DNA of 11,109 nucleotides from an uncultured Pseudomonadota bacterium (GTDB lineage: Bacteria; Pseudomonadota; Alphaproteobacteria; Rs-D84). Under the pieces are notes generated by a model that was not told the origin of the DNA, made no database searches, and saw only the letters and a program-made list of their open reading frames with translations. A program made the position numbers and the translations under genes. Location of the stretch: assembly GCA_945483255.1 (NCBI GenBank), contig CALYRP010000017.1, positions 1-11,109 of the forward strand, given 5' to 3'. Below, one piece after another: positions 1 through 7,646 of this stretch. Position 1 is the first letter of the stretch, and every line of letters starts with the position of its first letter.

Positions 1-85
1 TGAAAAAATTTATTAATTTTTTATTTAAAATATGCGTTATTTTGCTTGCTCTATATTTCATAAATTTGCTAAAATTAAACAAGAG

Positions 86-2623
86 ATGAAGAAAATTCTG
101 TGTTTTTCCTTGATTTGTGCGTTCTGCATGTGTAATGCGGAATCTGCGACACGCACAGAAAATGCGGCATCACGCGGAAAAAGCACAAATGTTATTACAA
201 CAAATACAAAAACCGCCAGATCAACCACTGCGCGTAATGCAGTAAAAACAACTGTTTCGGCACGTAGCGCAAAAAATGTTTCAATATTAACACCACGAAG
301 TGCTACTAAAAATGTTGCAACACGAACACCTGTATCCCGCACGGTGACACAACAAAAAACCGTAACGGCGCGCTCCGCTGCAGCGAGTCAGACTGAAACC
401 AAAACCAGTATTGGTGCAGAATATGAACAATGTAAAACCGCATTTTTCACATGTATGGATCAATTCTGCCAACTTAAAAACGACAGTTTCAGAAGATGTT
501 CTTGTAACGACCGCGTATTTGAATTCCAAGATATTTCTGAGACATATCAAAAAGCCAGTGAAAAATTAACAGAATTCACAGAAGACCTTGATGTTGTTGG
601 TATGACACGCGAACAGGCAATCGCTATGAAAACAGCATCCGAAGGCGAAGACGCTTTGACCGAAGACAAATCAGCATCAAAACAATTGTTGCAAGCCATC
701 ATGAATTCCATTAATGGTGGCGATACAAGTGTTGGCGGCAAATACAAAGATTTAAACAGCGTAACAATTTCTGCAGACATGTCTAATGCATTCGGAATGG
801 ACGATTCTGGCCAAATAATCGCTTCGTATAATGGGGCAACTTTGTACAAAGCCGTATATCCAAAATGCAGAAATGCAGTCCAAGAAGATTGCAACAAGGC
901 ATCGTTACAACGCGCTGTAAATGCTTATTTAATGGCCATTGAACAAGATTGCAATTCGGTTGAATCTGCATTGAACGCACAAAAAAAATCTCTTAAAGCA
1001 TCCACACACCAAAGCAGCGCCATGTTAGATTTGGCACGTGTCGAAAATCGAAAAAAACATAATTCTGATGATGTTGCAGCATGTTTAGTTAATGTTGAAA
1101 ACGCCATAAAAAGCGAAGAAGTTTGTGGCGCAAATTATCATAAATGTTTAGACAATGGACAATATATCGATGTTGCAACAGGGGCACCATTAACCGGCGT
1201 AGTCGATTTCTATAAATTGGAAGAATTATTAACATTTAAAACAGATGTAGATTTAAAAGACCAAAAATTATCAACAATTCAAAACAATCTTTCTTTTGTT
1301 CAATTTTTCGAAAACAAGACAAAAAAATTTGCACAAGATGCCCTTGACAAATGCAGCGAAGATGCAGATTATGTATGGCAACAATATCTGGACAGGGCAT
1401 TATTAGACATATATTATGCACAAAAATCAAAGGTAAAAGAAATTAAACAAAGTTGCCTGGATTTGGTCGCTACATGTTATGATAACCAAAGCGCCGCTAT
1501 TGAAAAAGCAATGGCTAATTTAACTGGCGATTCCAGTTTATTATTAAAGCCAGCTGTTATTTCTTTGACAACCCAAATGTGCAGTAAATATATCGATTCT
1601 TGCAATGGGATGTTCAGTAATGAAGAAGGGAAAAGCATCATCCAAGATTATATCACAACAAAAGATAATTCAGATTCTTTGAATGCATGTCGCGCAATCG
1701 CACAACAATGTTTCGATAAATTTGGTGGCACGGGGTATAATAACCTGTACGCAACACAAAGCGGACTTTTTGCACCTGGCGAAGCACTTGATTGGTTTTC
1801 ACTTTATCTTTATGGTACTGATAAAAAAAAGACCGTTTTATCCCCATGCGCAAAACAAGTTGCAGAAACCCCAGAATGCAAGAGTAAACTGGAAGAAATA
1901 TTTGGCGGATTTAATAAATATGCCACAGGCGATGGTTTTGTATATTCTTCCGCAAACACAGAAGACAAAAACCGCACAATTCGAACCAGCGGTGTTGCAA
2001 CAGAGGTTTATTATAAAATCTTGGACAATTTAAACAATCATTGTCGTGGACTGGGTGGATATTTTGTAGAATATAAAAATGCTGAAAAACTTGGCTATAA
2101 ACCGTCTAATTTATGTCAAATAGATTCCAATAATGCAAACAGTATTTTTTATATAGATTCGTCTAATAATACACCGAAATCGTTGGTTTATTGGTACCAT
2201 TTCAAGTCCGAAGAAAATATATGTCCTGCAAATTATGGGATTGCTGTGGACACACAATCTTGGGGTATATGTTCATGTTGGGAAAACGGTGGATACCGCA
2301 GTAAAAACGGAACAATTGCGACATGCAGACCTTTGTTGCCCGCAACAACAGGATCCAGCACAACCGAAGATGAATTATGCAGCCCCGATAATTTATGCAA
2401 AGATTCTTATGCATCAGATGCAAATGTTCCATATATATGTCGTCAACCAAGGTCACAAAGCAACAACGCCAAATATGATTATTGGTGTCAACAAACTGTA
2501 TTTTCTTCTTCAAGGCAGGTATGTCCATCAATGTCTACAATCACTGACAACAATGTTATATATTGCGCAGAAGGAGACACCGAAATAAAAACTGTAACAA
2601 CAAAGGTTCCTTTGGCCAAATAA
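86..2623 (+). CDS. Large secreted cysteine-rich protein of unknown function
   Basis: The product is 845 aa and I do not recognise its family. It starts with a standard Sec signal peptide: MKK, a hydrophobic core to about residue 16, and likely cleavage near residues 18-21 (NA/ESA). I chose ATG at 86 over the in-frame ATG at 32 because the signal peptide begins there; the extra 18 residues would precede it and have no Shine-Dalgarno site. The site before 86 is also weak (AAGAG). Residues 22-107 are a basic, Ser/Thr/Ala/Arg-rich, probably disordered linker. A cysteine-rich body follows, opening with a cluster at about 116-140 (C-x6-C-x4-C-x9-C-x-C). Cysteines continue to the C terminus and are densest in the last 120 residues. 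I count 32 after the signal peptide, which suits disulphide bonding outside the cytoplasm. I see no enzyme motif, lipobox or membrane anchor. It converges with lpxB across 8 bp. Export is fairly secure; function is unknown. Confidence 0.85.
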   Translation: MKKILCFSLICAFCMCNAESATRTENAASRGKSTNVITTNTKTARSTTARNAVKTTVSARSAKNVSILTPRSATKNVATRTPVSRTVTQQKTVTARSAAASQTETKTSIGAEYEQCKTAFFTCMDQFCQLKNDSFRRCSCNDRVFEFQDISETYQKASEKLTEFTEDLDVVGMTREQAIAMKTASEGEDALTEDKSASKQLLQAIMNSINGGDTSVGGKYKDLNSVTISADMSNAFGMDDSGQIIASYNGATLYKAVYPKCRNAVQEDCNKASLQRAVNAYLMAIEQDCNSVESALNAQKKSLKASTHQSSAMLDLARVENRKKHNSDDVAACLVNVENAIKSEEVCGANYHKCLDNGQYIDVATGAPLTGVVDFYKLEELLTFKTDVDLKDQKLSTIQNNLSFVQFFENKTKKFAQDALDKCSEDADYVWQQYLDRALLDIYYAQKSKVKEIKQSCLDLVATCYDNQSAAIEKAMANLTGDSSLLLKPAVISLTTQMCSKYIDSCNGMFSNEEGKSIIQDYITTKDNSDSLNACRAIAQQCFDKFGGTGYNNLYATQSGLFAPGEALDWFSLYLYGTDKKKTVLSPCAKQVAETPECKSKLEEIFGGFNKYATGDGFVYSSANTEDKNRTIRTSGVATEVYYKILDNLNNHCRGLGGYFVEYKNAEKLGYKPSNLCQIDSNNANSIFYIDSSNNTPKSLVYWYHFKSEENICPANYGIAVDTQSWGICSCWENGGYRSKNGTIATCRPLLPATTGSSTTEDELCSPDNLCKDSYASDANVPYICRQPRSQSNNAKYDYWCQQTVFSSSRQVCPSMSTITDNNVIYCAEGDTEIKTVTTKVPLAK

Positions 2624-2631
2624 AAAATAAA

Positions 2632-3756
2632 TTATACCAAAGACAAAATATCTTTTGCTATCACCGCAGCAGGTTTTTTACCAGATTTATTCCATTTTTT
2701 ATCTGCCGCCTTTAATTCTTGAACCATTTTTTTACGAACACTTGGCAATGTTAATTGTTGCAAACAATTAACAATCTTTTCTGGTTTGGCATTATTTCCC
2801 AACAATTCTGGAAATATTGTTTTATTCATCAAAATATTTACCAACGAAGCCCATTTTACGCGCAATAAAATGTGTGCCAACAAAACTGTTAATTGATTCA
2901 TTTTATAAATAACTATGGTCGGTATATGCATTATTGCCAATTCCGCGGATACAGTACCACTGGCCACTATTGCAATATATGTATTTGCATATAATTGATA
3001 ACGATCTTTGCCCGGGATTAATTCTGGTTTTACCGCCCAATTTTTAACATGATTTTTCACATAATCTTTGGTTGTTTCAACCGTTGGGATTACAAATTTA
3101 TAATCGCGATATCCACAATTAGCCAACATATCCACCGTCTTTTTAAATACCGGCAACAATTTTTTTACTTCGTTCATGCGGCTGCCTGGGACAAGCGTTA
3201 TTATTTTTCTGTTTGAATTATCTGATTTATATTTATCAAGACCGTCTGAAATAGGGTGTCCAACAGCAACCGTATCCAGACCATATTTTGTAAAATATGG
3301 TATTTCGAAATCAAAGAAAGAATATAATTTATCAAATGTTTTTGCATATTTTTTTGCACGCCCAGGACGCCATGCCCAAACCTGGGGTGCAACAACATGA
3401 AAAAATTTAGTGTGTTTTAAAATATTTTTTCGTCTGACACCAGTTACCACAGATTTTGCAAAACCCGGCGAATCTATTGTTAAAACAATATCTGGTTTTT
3501 CGGATATAATCGCATCAATTGTTTGCTTTATACGCGTTGTTAATTTTTTAGCATGTGCCAGAACTTCTGTAATTCCCATAACCGATAAATCAGACATAGG
3601 GAAAAGCGATTTAAGTCCTTGGGCAATCATATTTTGTCCGCCAACCCCAACAAAATTAACACCTGGCATTTCTTGCATTATCTTGGCACCCAAGACGTCA
3701 CCAGAAACTTCGCCAGATATTATAAAAATTTTTATATTTTTCTTAGTGGGTTTCAT
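2632..3756 (-). CDS. lpxB: Lipid-A-disaccharide synthase LpxB
   Basis: LpxB is a peripheral membrane glycosyltransferase (GT19). It joins UDP-2,3-diacylglucosamine and lipid X to form the lipid A disaccharide backbone. The product is 374 aa, close to the usual 380 or so. Family motifs appear in order: SGEVSGDVLGA (14-24), GVGG (37-40), IDSPGF with the key Asp at 95 (94-99), VAPQVWAWRPGR (122-133), GHP (166-168), VPGSR with Arg193 (189-193) and VASGTVSAEL (264-273). I chose ATG at 3756 (MKPTKKNIKIF) rather than the in-frame ATG at 3795. Only a short non-family tail lies between them, and the 3756 start sits just inside the lpxA end. It overlaps lpxA by 14 bp, so translational coupling is likely; the upstream Shine-Dalgarno (GGAAC) is poor. 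No hairpin terminator is visible in the 8 bp before the convergent gene. Confidence 0.96.
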   Translation of the reverse strand: MKPTKKNIKIFIISGEVSGDVLGAKIMQEMPGVNFVGVGGQNMIAQGLKSLFPMSDLSVMGITEVLAHAKKLTTRIKQTIDAIISEKPDIVLTIDSPGFAKSVVTGVRRKNILKHTKFFHVVAPQVWAWRPGRAKKYAKTFDKLYSFFDFEIPYFTKYGLDTVAVGHPISDGLDKYKSDNSNRKIITLVPGSRMNEVKKLLPVFKKTVDMLANCGYRDYKFVIPTVETTKDYVKNHVKNWAVKPELIPGKDRYQLYANTYIAIVASGTVSAELAIMHIPTIVIYKMNQLTVLLAHILLRVKWASLVNILMNKTIFPELLGNNAKPEKIVNCLQQLTLPSVRKKMVQELKAADKKWNKSGKKPAAVIAKDILSLV

Positions 3757-4549
3757 TTTTTGCTGTTCCGATACCACGTTTCGAACGATTTTCAATAAAA
3801 TCTATGGCATCCATGGCGTATTTATTGTTTTTTACTTCCTTGCGAATTTTATTAATTCTGTCCGCAACAGTTCCTTCGTCACTGCCAAATACAGCAGAAT
3901 ACACAGAATGTATTGCATGTAAATCTTCATTAGTAAAACCATGACGCATTAAACCAACACGATTAATTGTGCGGTACACAGCACGTGCACCATCATAAAT
4001 TGCATATGGCAAAACATCATTCCCGACACCACTCATTCCGCCAATAAAAGCGTTACGTCCAATGCGAGCAAATTGTAAAACCATAACACCGCCAGACAAT
4101 ATCGCAAAATCTTCTACTTCAACATGGCCTGCAACCTGAACCAAATTAGACATAACGACACTGTTTCCAATCTTGCAATCGTGTCCAACATGCGCATTAA
4201 CCATAATTTGACAATCGTCCCCAATTTCGGTTCCGTCTGATGCAGGTGTACCAGAATGAATTGTAACATATTCACGAATTTTGCAGCGTTTACCAATACG
4301 CAATCCTGTCATGGCTGCTTCGTCTTGCCATTTTAAATCTTGGCTCATTACACCTAAAACCGCAAATGGATATACAATAGAATCGTCCCCAATGGATGTT
4401 TTACCATCAATTACAACATTTGATATTAATTCGACGCGATCGCCCAAAACAACATTAGACCCAACAATACAAAAAGGTCCTATTTTACAATCGTTGCCAA
4501 TAACGGCACCTGGTTTAATAACTGCGCTTGGGTCAATAATAGTAGCCAT
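3743..4549 (-). CDS. lpxA: UDP-N-acetylglucosamine O-acyltransferase LpxA
   Basis: LpxA catalyses the first step of lipid A synthesis, moving a 3-hydroxyacyl chain from acyl carrier protein to UDP-GlcNAc in the cytoplasm. The product is 268 aa (E. coli 262), mostly hexapeptide repeats of a left-handed beta-helix (residues about 1-190) followed by a helical C-terminal domain. MVNAHVGHDC carries His120 and the presumed catalytic base His123; His142 (AGHV) is also present. The position equivalent to E. coli His160, normally in HQF, is Leu158 here (LQF). Gly171 occupies the position of E. coli Gly173, the hydrocarbon-ruler residue that permits C14 chains, so a long hydroxyacyl chain is plausible. 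I chose ATG at 4549: it begins MATIIDPSAVI, as in the family, and has AGGGA 8 nt upstream (4558-4562). The 29-codon upstream extension has no family match. lpxB follows with an overlap; lpxD, fabZ and lpxI, often adjacent, are absent. Confidence 0.96.
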   Translation of the reverse strand: MATIIDPSAVIKPGAVIGNDCKIGPFCIVGSNVVLGDRVELISNVVIDGKTSIGDDSIVYPFAVLGVMSQDLKWQDEAAMTGLRIGKRCKIREYVTIHSGTPASDGTEIGDDCQIMVNAHVGHDCKIGNSVVMSNLVQVAGHVEVEDFAILSGGVMVLQFARIGRNAFIGGMSGVGNDVLPYAIYDGARAVYRTINRVGLMRHGFTNEDLHAIHSVYSAVFGSDEGTVADRINKIRKEVKNNKYAMDAIDFIENRSKRGIGTAKNETH

Positions 4550-4591
4550 AATTTTTATCCCTGTTTTAAAAAGGTTAATTTCTGGACATAT

Positions 4592-4600
4592 TTTATACCA
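4592..4600 (-). promoter_or_regulatory. Possible extended -10 promoter for lpxA-lpxB
   Basis: In the 87 bp gap upstream of lpxA, the minus strand reads TGGTATAAA, an extended -10 element (TGn followed by a 5/6 match to TATAAT). Transcription would start near 4585, giving a leader of about 36 nt with the AGGGA Shine-Dalgarno inside it. The nearest -35-like hexamer (TTGAAT, 4618-4623) is 20 nt away, too far to be ideal. A TGGAC/GTCCA inverted repeat flanks the element. The lpx genes may thus have their own start as well as read-through from the membrane-protein gene. Confidence 0.35.
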
Positions 4601-4636
4601 AAGTCCAAAAATATTGTATTCAATAAATATAACCAA

Positions 4637-5629
4637 TTATAACAGGCTTATAAAATCTTTGATTTTTATTTTTTCAGAATTTTCTGACAAATAAATCAAG
4701 CCCAAACAACTGATAACAGGGCAAATTATCACAAGCCCAAAACAAAACAGCATGCACGCCCACGATTGTTTGAACATTTCTAATTTTTTTTGTTTTGAAT
4801 GATAAATGGTTAACATTTCGTTTATTGCCACCACCGCTAATAATCCCAAGAATACCGGCACAGATTCTGTTAACACGAACAAAACCAATGCCAACGCACC
4901 AAGAATTCTGAATAACCATTTTAATTTTATATATGCACTTTCATAAATTTTTGATCTGGCATTTGTATATTTTAAGACTAATGTTGTTGTTGCAAGGAAA
5001 CCAACAGATAATATCCCAGCCAAATGAACCAAAGTTAAATTACCCAATTGACCAAATCTGAAAAATTCTGGTTGCATCAAAATCAAAGTTGTTATAAACC
5101 CGAATATGAATGTTGACACAGATATATCAGAAATTTTTTTGTTAAATCTGGATCCAACAATCATCCCACAAAAAATTGCACTTAATTGCAATAATATACC
5201 ATATAAATCTGGTTTTGCAGAAAAAACACCAGCCAATAATAATATTATACAAGTAAAAATTCTTGATTTTTTGTTATCAAAAACCGTCAAATAATTCAAT
5301 GATTTTGCCTGTTGTGTTATGTATGCAATTGACACAAACAAACAAATTGCAATCATTATCGGCAGCAATGATATACCGTCGCGTATTGCCGCATAATTTC
5401 CACCGAAAACCAACAGCCAGATTGCTAATATCAACACAGACCAAAAACCAATCATAGATTCTGTGGAACGGGTCCTTTTTAAATGTCTTGAAATATCATT
5501 AGCATATAAATATACAAAATAAAACAACGGAACACTTAATAAACCAATTACAAAGAAATACGGGCTGAACAAAGCCGCGTTATTAAATGAACTGATTGCC
5601 GTAGATACGATTGATAATTCACTAAACAT
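4637..5629 (-). CDS. Multi-pass integral membrane protein, function unknown
   Basis: I do not recognise this 330 aa protein. By eye it has about nine or ten hydrophobic segments, roughly at residues 22-42, 60-78, 86-106, 123-138, 142-162, 170-186, 198-220, 237-254, 256-275 and 288-314. They are joined by short, often Lys/Arg-rich loops (SRHLKRTRS at 47-55, HSKQKKLE at 277-284). No transporter, glycosyltransferase or protease motif stands out. Charged residues inside or next to the membrane are few (D84, D141, H202, E255, E271). The ATG at 5629 has AAGG about 8 nt upstream and a possible promoter further up. It is the first gene of the minus-strand run before lpxA and lpxB, separated from lpxA by 87 bp. 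Co-transcription, and hence an envelope role such as lipid or polysaccharide handling, is possible but only inferred from position. Confidence 0.85.
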   Translation of the reverse strand: MFSELSIVSTAISSFNNAALFSPYFFVIGLLSVPLFYFVYLYANDISRHLKRTRSTESMIGFWSVLILAIWLLVFGGNYAAIRDGISLLPIMIAICLFVSIAYITQQAKSLNYLTVFDNKKSRIFTCIILLLAGVFSAKPDLYGILLQLSAIFCGMIVGSRFNKKISDISVSTFIFGFITTLILMQPEFFRFGQLGNLTLVHLAGILSVGFLATTTLVLKYTNARSKIYESAYIKLKWLFRILGALALVLFVLTESVPVFLGLLAVVAINEMLTIYHSKQKKLEMFKQSWACMLFCFGLVIICPVISCLGLIYLSENSEKIKIKDFISLL

Positions 5630-5653
5630 TAACTTGCCTTTTGATTTTTATAG

Positions 5654-5682
5654 ATTATGATATAGGTATGTCAGAAAAACAA
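5654..5682 (-). promoter_or_regulatory. Possible promoter of the membrane-protein gene
   Basis: On the minus strand, TTGTTT (5677-5682) is separated by 17 nt from CATAAT (5654-5659), a 5/6 match to the -10 consensus. The implied start is near 5647, about 18 nt upstream of the ATG at 5629. The site lies over the start of the divergent methyltransferase gene, so the two transcripts would have overlapping control regions. The -35 match is modest. Confidence 0.35.
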
Positions 5683-6360
5683 GAAAAATTTACATTATTA
5701 AATGGGCGCGTTTCTATGATGCGCAGCATATATAATCCAACCAGTGATGCTGTGTGGCTGGCGGCATTCGCGCCAAAAAACGCAAAAAAGGTTCTTGATG
5801 TCGGAATAGGAACGGGGGGGATATCACTTTGTTTACTGGCACGAAACCCAAAATTGAACATCACAGGAATTGATATTTCTAATGATATGTTGGATGCTTG
5901 TCGTAAAAATGCCGAATTAAATAATTACGAAATAAATCTTTTAAATCAAGATATTTTCACATGGTCAACACCTGAAAGATTTGATTTGGTTATAACGAAC
6001 CCGCCTTATTTTTTTGGAACACCCGGACAACAAAACGCCCAGGCACACCACAATGTTGACATTTCAACATGGGTAAAAAAGGCAACTGCGCGCGTTGATT
6101 CAAATGGATATTTTTGTATAATTGTTGATGCATTATGCATGGACAAAGTTATAAACAGTCTGGCAAAAAAACACTTTGGCGACATTCAAATTTTCCCATT
6201 ATTTGGTGCAAAAAACACCGCAGAACGACTTTTAATTCGGGCAAAGCAGGGTGCAAAAACCGGTTCGACCGTATATTGTGGGACATCTATGAACAGCGAT
6301 GCAATTTTGCGCGACGGCTTGACTATTGATGCAATATTGTCTACACTGGTGGCATCATGA
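5668..6360 (+). CDS. TrmN6/YfiC-type SAM-dependent N6-adenine methyltransferase
   Basis: The product is 230 aa with a class I methyltransferase fold. The SAM-binding motif I is VLDVGIGTGG (42-51), the acidic ribose-binding residue lies in GIDIS (67-71), and the catalytic NPPY is at 111-114, typical of amino-group methylation of adenine. The N-terminal FTLLNGRVSMMRS and the overall length fit the COG4123 family. Its E. coli member TrmN6 (YfiC, 245 aa) methylates A37 of tRNA1(Val). The exact substrate here is inferred from family; other RNA methylation, or protein methylation as in HemK/PrmC (also NPPY), cannot be excluded. I chose ATG at 5668 (MSEKQEKF). A TTG nine codons upstream (5641) also opens the frame but adds nothing family-like. 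No clear Shine-Dalgarno precedes 5668. Only 38 bp separate it from the divergent membrane-protein gene. The stop overlaps the next ATG by 4 bp (ATGA), indicating coupling to the M23 peptidase. Confidence 0.85.
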   Translation: MSEKQEKFTLLNGRVSMMRSIYNPTSDAVWLAAFAPKNAKKVLDVGIGTGGISLCLLARNPKLNITGIDISNDMLDACRKNAELNNYEINLLNQDIFTWSTPERFDLVITNPPYFFGTPGQQNAQAHHNVDISTWVKKATARVDSNGYFCIIVDALCMDKVINSLAKKHFGDIQIFPLFGAKNTAERLLIRAKQGAKTGSTVYCGTSMNSDAILRDGLTIDAILSTLVAS

Positions 6361-7634
6361 TTAGTTTTATAACAAGATATTTTTCATCCCTTTGGGAATT
6401 GATAACCGCACCTTTCAGATTAATTTGGCGCGGCATAGAAAAACTGTTTCCACCACGTGATTGCACCATTATGGATACCAGTGACGGTGATGTTACCACA
6501 TATCAACAAAGCAGTTTTTGGCGTTTTACAAAATTTTGTGCAATTATAACAATGTCTATTTGGGCGGCATGGTCAACCTATGTTTATGTGTATCATCGCC
6601 CATTATTACAAAAAAGAACACAACAATTAGAACAGACTCGAAATCAGCATAACCGTCAAATGACAGATTTGAAAACCTATCTGAAAAAATACAACAGTTT
6701 GATACGCGAATTAAATATAACTGATGATAAAATATTAAAAGCAGACAAATTATCTGATGCTGACAAAGAAACATTGTTGAATACAAAATCAAAAATTGCT
6801 GGCGAATTAGACTTTTTACAAACGCGAATTGCGGAAATGATGGGGGATGAAAATTATACTCCTGAATTTGATAAGATATCTGATATATCCGTTGAATTCG
6901 AATTAGTTCGCAATGAAAACGATATGTTAAAACAAAAAAACCAACAAATTATTGAATCTGTCAGTGAAATATCCGATGCAGACCATCAAATTGTAGAAGC
7001 AGTTTCAAAACTAGCCAAAGACAACATTGACGAAATTCATAAAAATTTAAAAAGAATCAATAACACTATCGCAAAACTTGGGCTAAATGAAACTAAATTG
7101 ATAGACCAAGCGAACAATTATTCTAATCAAATTATTGGGGGGCAATTCGTTCCTGTAGATTTGAGTAAAAACGCAGATGGAAAATACAAAAAGATAGCCA
7201 AAGACATTGAAAAATGGCATGGTTTAAACCGTCTGACCCAGGTATTACCGTTGGGCAATCCGGTTGCAAATACAATAATTACTTCGCCGTTTGGCATCCG
7301 CCAAGACCCGTTTACCAAAAAGAACAAACAACACAAAGGTATCGATTTTGCGGGAAATATAGGCACAGAATTATATGCTGTTGCCCCGGGACGCGTTATT
7401 TCTGCGGGCGAAAGATCTGGTTATGGAACAACCGTTGAAATTGATCACGGACTTGGTTTTACAACACTTTACGGACATTTATCAAAGATTATGGTTTCGC
7501 GTGGCGATTGGATAAGACCGGGGACAGTTATCGGACTTGGTGGTTCTTCTGGTCGTTCAACTGGGCCACATTTACACTATGAAATAAGATACAAAGGAAC
7601 ACCTTTTAATCCAATTAACTTTGTAAAAGAATAA
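6357..7634 (+). CDS. Membrane-anchored M23 peptidoglycan endopeptidase with coiled coil
   Basis: The product is 425 aa. Residues 1-56 are cytoplasmic and include an amphipathic stretch ending in KLFPPRD (29-35). One membrane segment follows (about 57-78), then a long Gln/Lys/Glu/Asp-rich region with coiled-coil character (about 82-250), and a C-terminal LytM/M23 domain (about 300-425). Zinc ligands match the family: HKGID gives His326 and Asp330, and HLH gives His407. His374 (LYGHLS) and His405 are the expected catalytic histidines, so the enzyme looks active. M23 enzymes cut peptide cross-links of peptidoglycan in the periplasm. GGTGG 4 nt before the ATG, plus the 4 bp overlap with the methyltransferase, support this start. 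A bactofilin follows 12 bp downstream. The arrangement resembles the LmdC-BacA pairs described in stalked or budding alphaproteobacteria, where the cytoplasmic tail contacts the bactofilin. The peptidase call is firm; the partnership is inferred. Confidence 0.94.
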   Translation: MISFITRYFSSLWELITAPFRLIWRGIEKLFPPRDCTIMDTSDGDVTTYQQSSFWRFTKFCAIITMSIWAAWSTYVYVYHRPLLQKRTQQLEQTRNQHNRQMTDLKTYLKKYNSLIRELNITDDKILKADKLSDADKETLLNTKSKIAGELDFLQTRIAEMMGDENYTPEFDKISDISVEFELVRNENDMLKQKNQQIIESVSEISDADHQIVEAVSKLAKDNIDEIHKNLKRINNTIAKLGLNETKLIDQANNYSNQIIGGQFVPVDLSKNADGKYKKIAKDIEKWHGLNRLTQVLPLGNPVANTIITSPFGIRQDPFTKKNKQHKGIDFAGNIGTELYAVAPGRVISAGERSGYGTTVEIDHGLGFTTLYGHLSKIMVSRGDWIRPGTVIGLGGSSGRSTGPHLHYEIRYKGTPFNPINFVKE

Positions 7635-7640
7635 GGAAGG
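7634..7640 (+). promoter_or_regulatory. Strong ribosome-binding site for the bactofilin gene
   Basis: AGGAAGG lies 6 nt before the ATG at 7647 and begins on the last base of the M23 gene's stop codon. It is one of the strongest Shine-Dalgarno sequences in the window. It suggests the bactofilin is translated independently and perhaps at a higher level than its neighbours, as expected of a polymer-forming scaffold. Confidence 0.7.
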
Positions 7641-7646
7641 ACAAAT

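Noticed and set aside
42..75. Promoter-like hexamers TTGCTC and TAAAAT before the Cys-rich gene
   Set aside because: The -35 match is poor and the implied start is only a few bases before the ATG. AT-rich DNA yields such matches easily.
32..85. 18-codon N-terminal extension of the Cys-rich protein (ATG at 32)
   Set aside because: It has no Shine-Dalgarno site and would put 18 residues ahead of a textbook signal peptide that starts at 86.
547..897. 116-codon minus-strand open frame inside the Cys-rich gene
   Set aside because: It is antisense to the signal-peptide-bearing gene and has no recognisable features.
2235..2588. 117-codon plus-strand open frame in another frame of the Cys-rich gene, with a matching minus-strand frame at 2202-2531
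   Set aside because: Both are nested in the real gene and their compositions are those of out-of-frame translations.
2608..2620. TTTGGCCAAA palindrome at the end of the Cys-rich gene as a terminator
   Set aside because: It is a short loopless palindrome inside the coding sequence with no usable T-run.
3410..3922. 170-codon plus-strand open frame opposite lpxB and lpxA
   Set aside because: It lies antisense to two well-supported genes, has no ribosome-binding site or family features, and looks like a mirror of their codon pattern.
4281..4694. 137-codon plus-strand open frame over lpxA and the next gene
   Set aside because: It crosses antisense through two real genes and its product has no family character.
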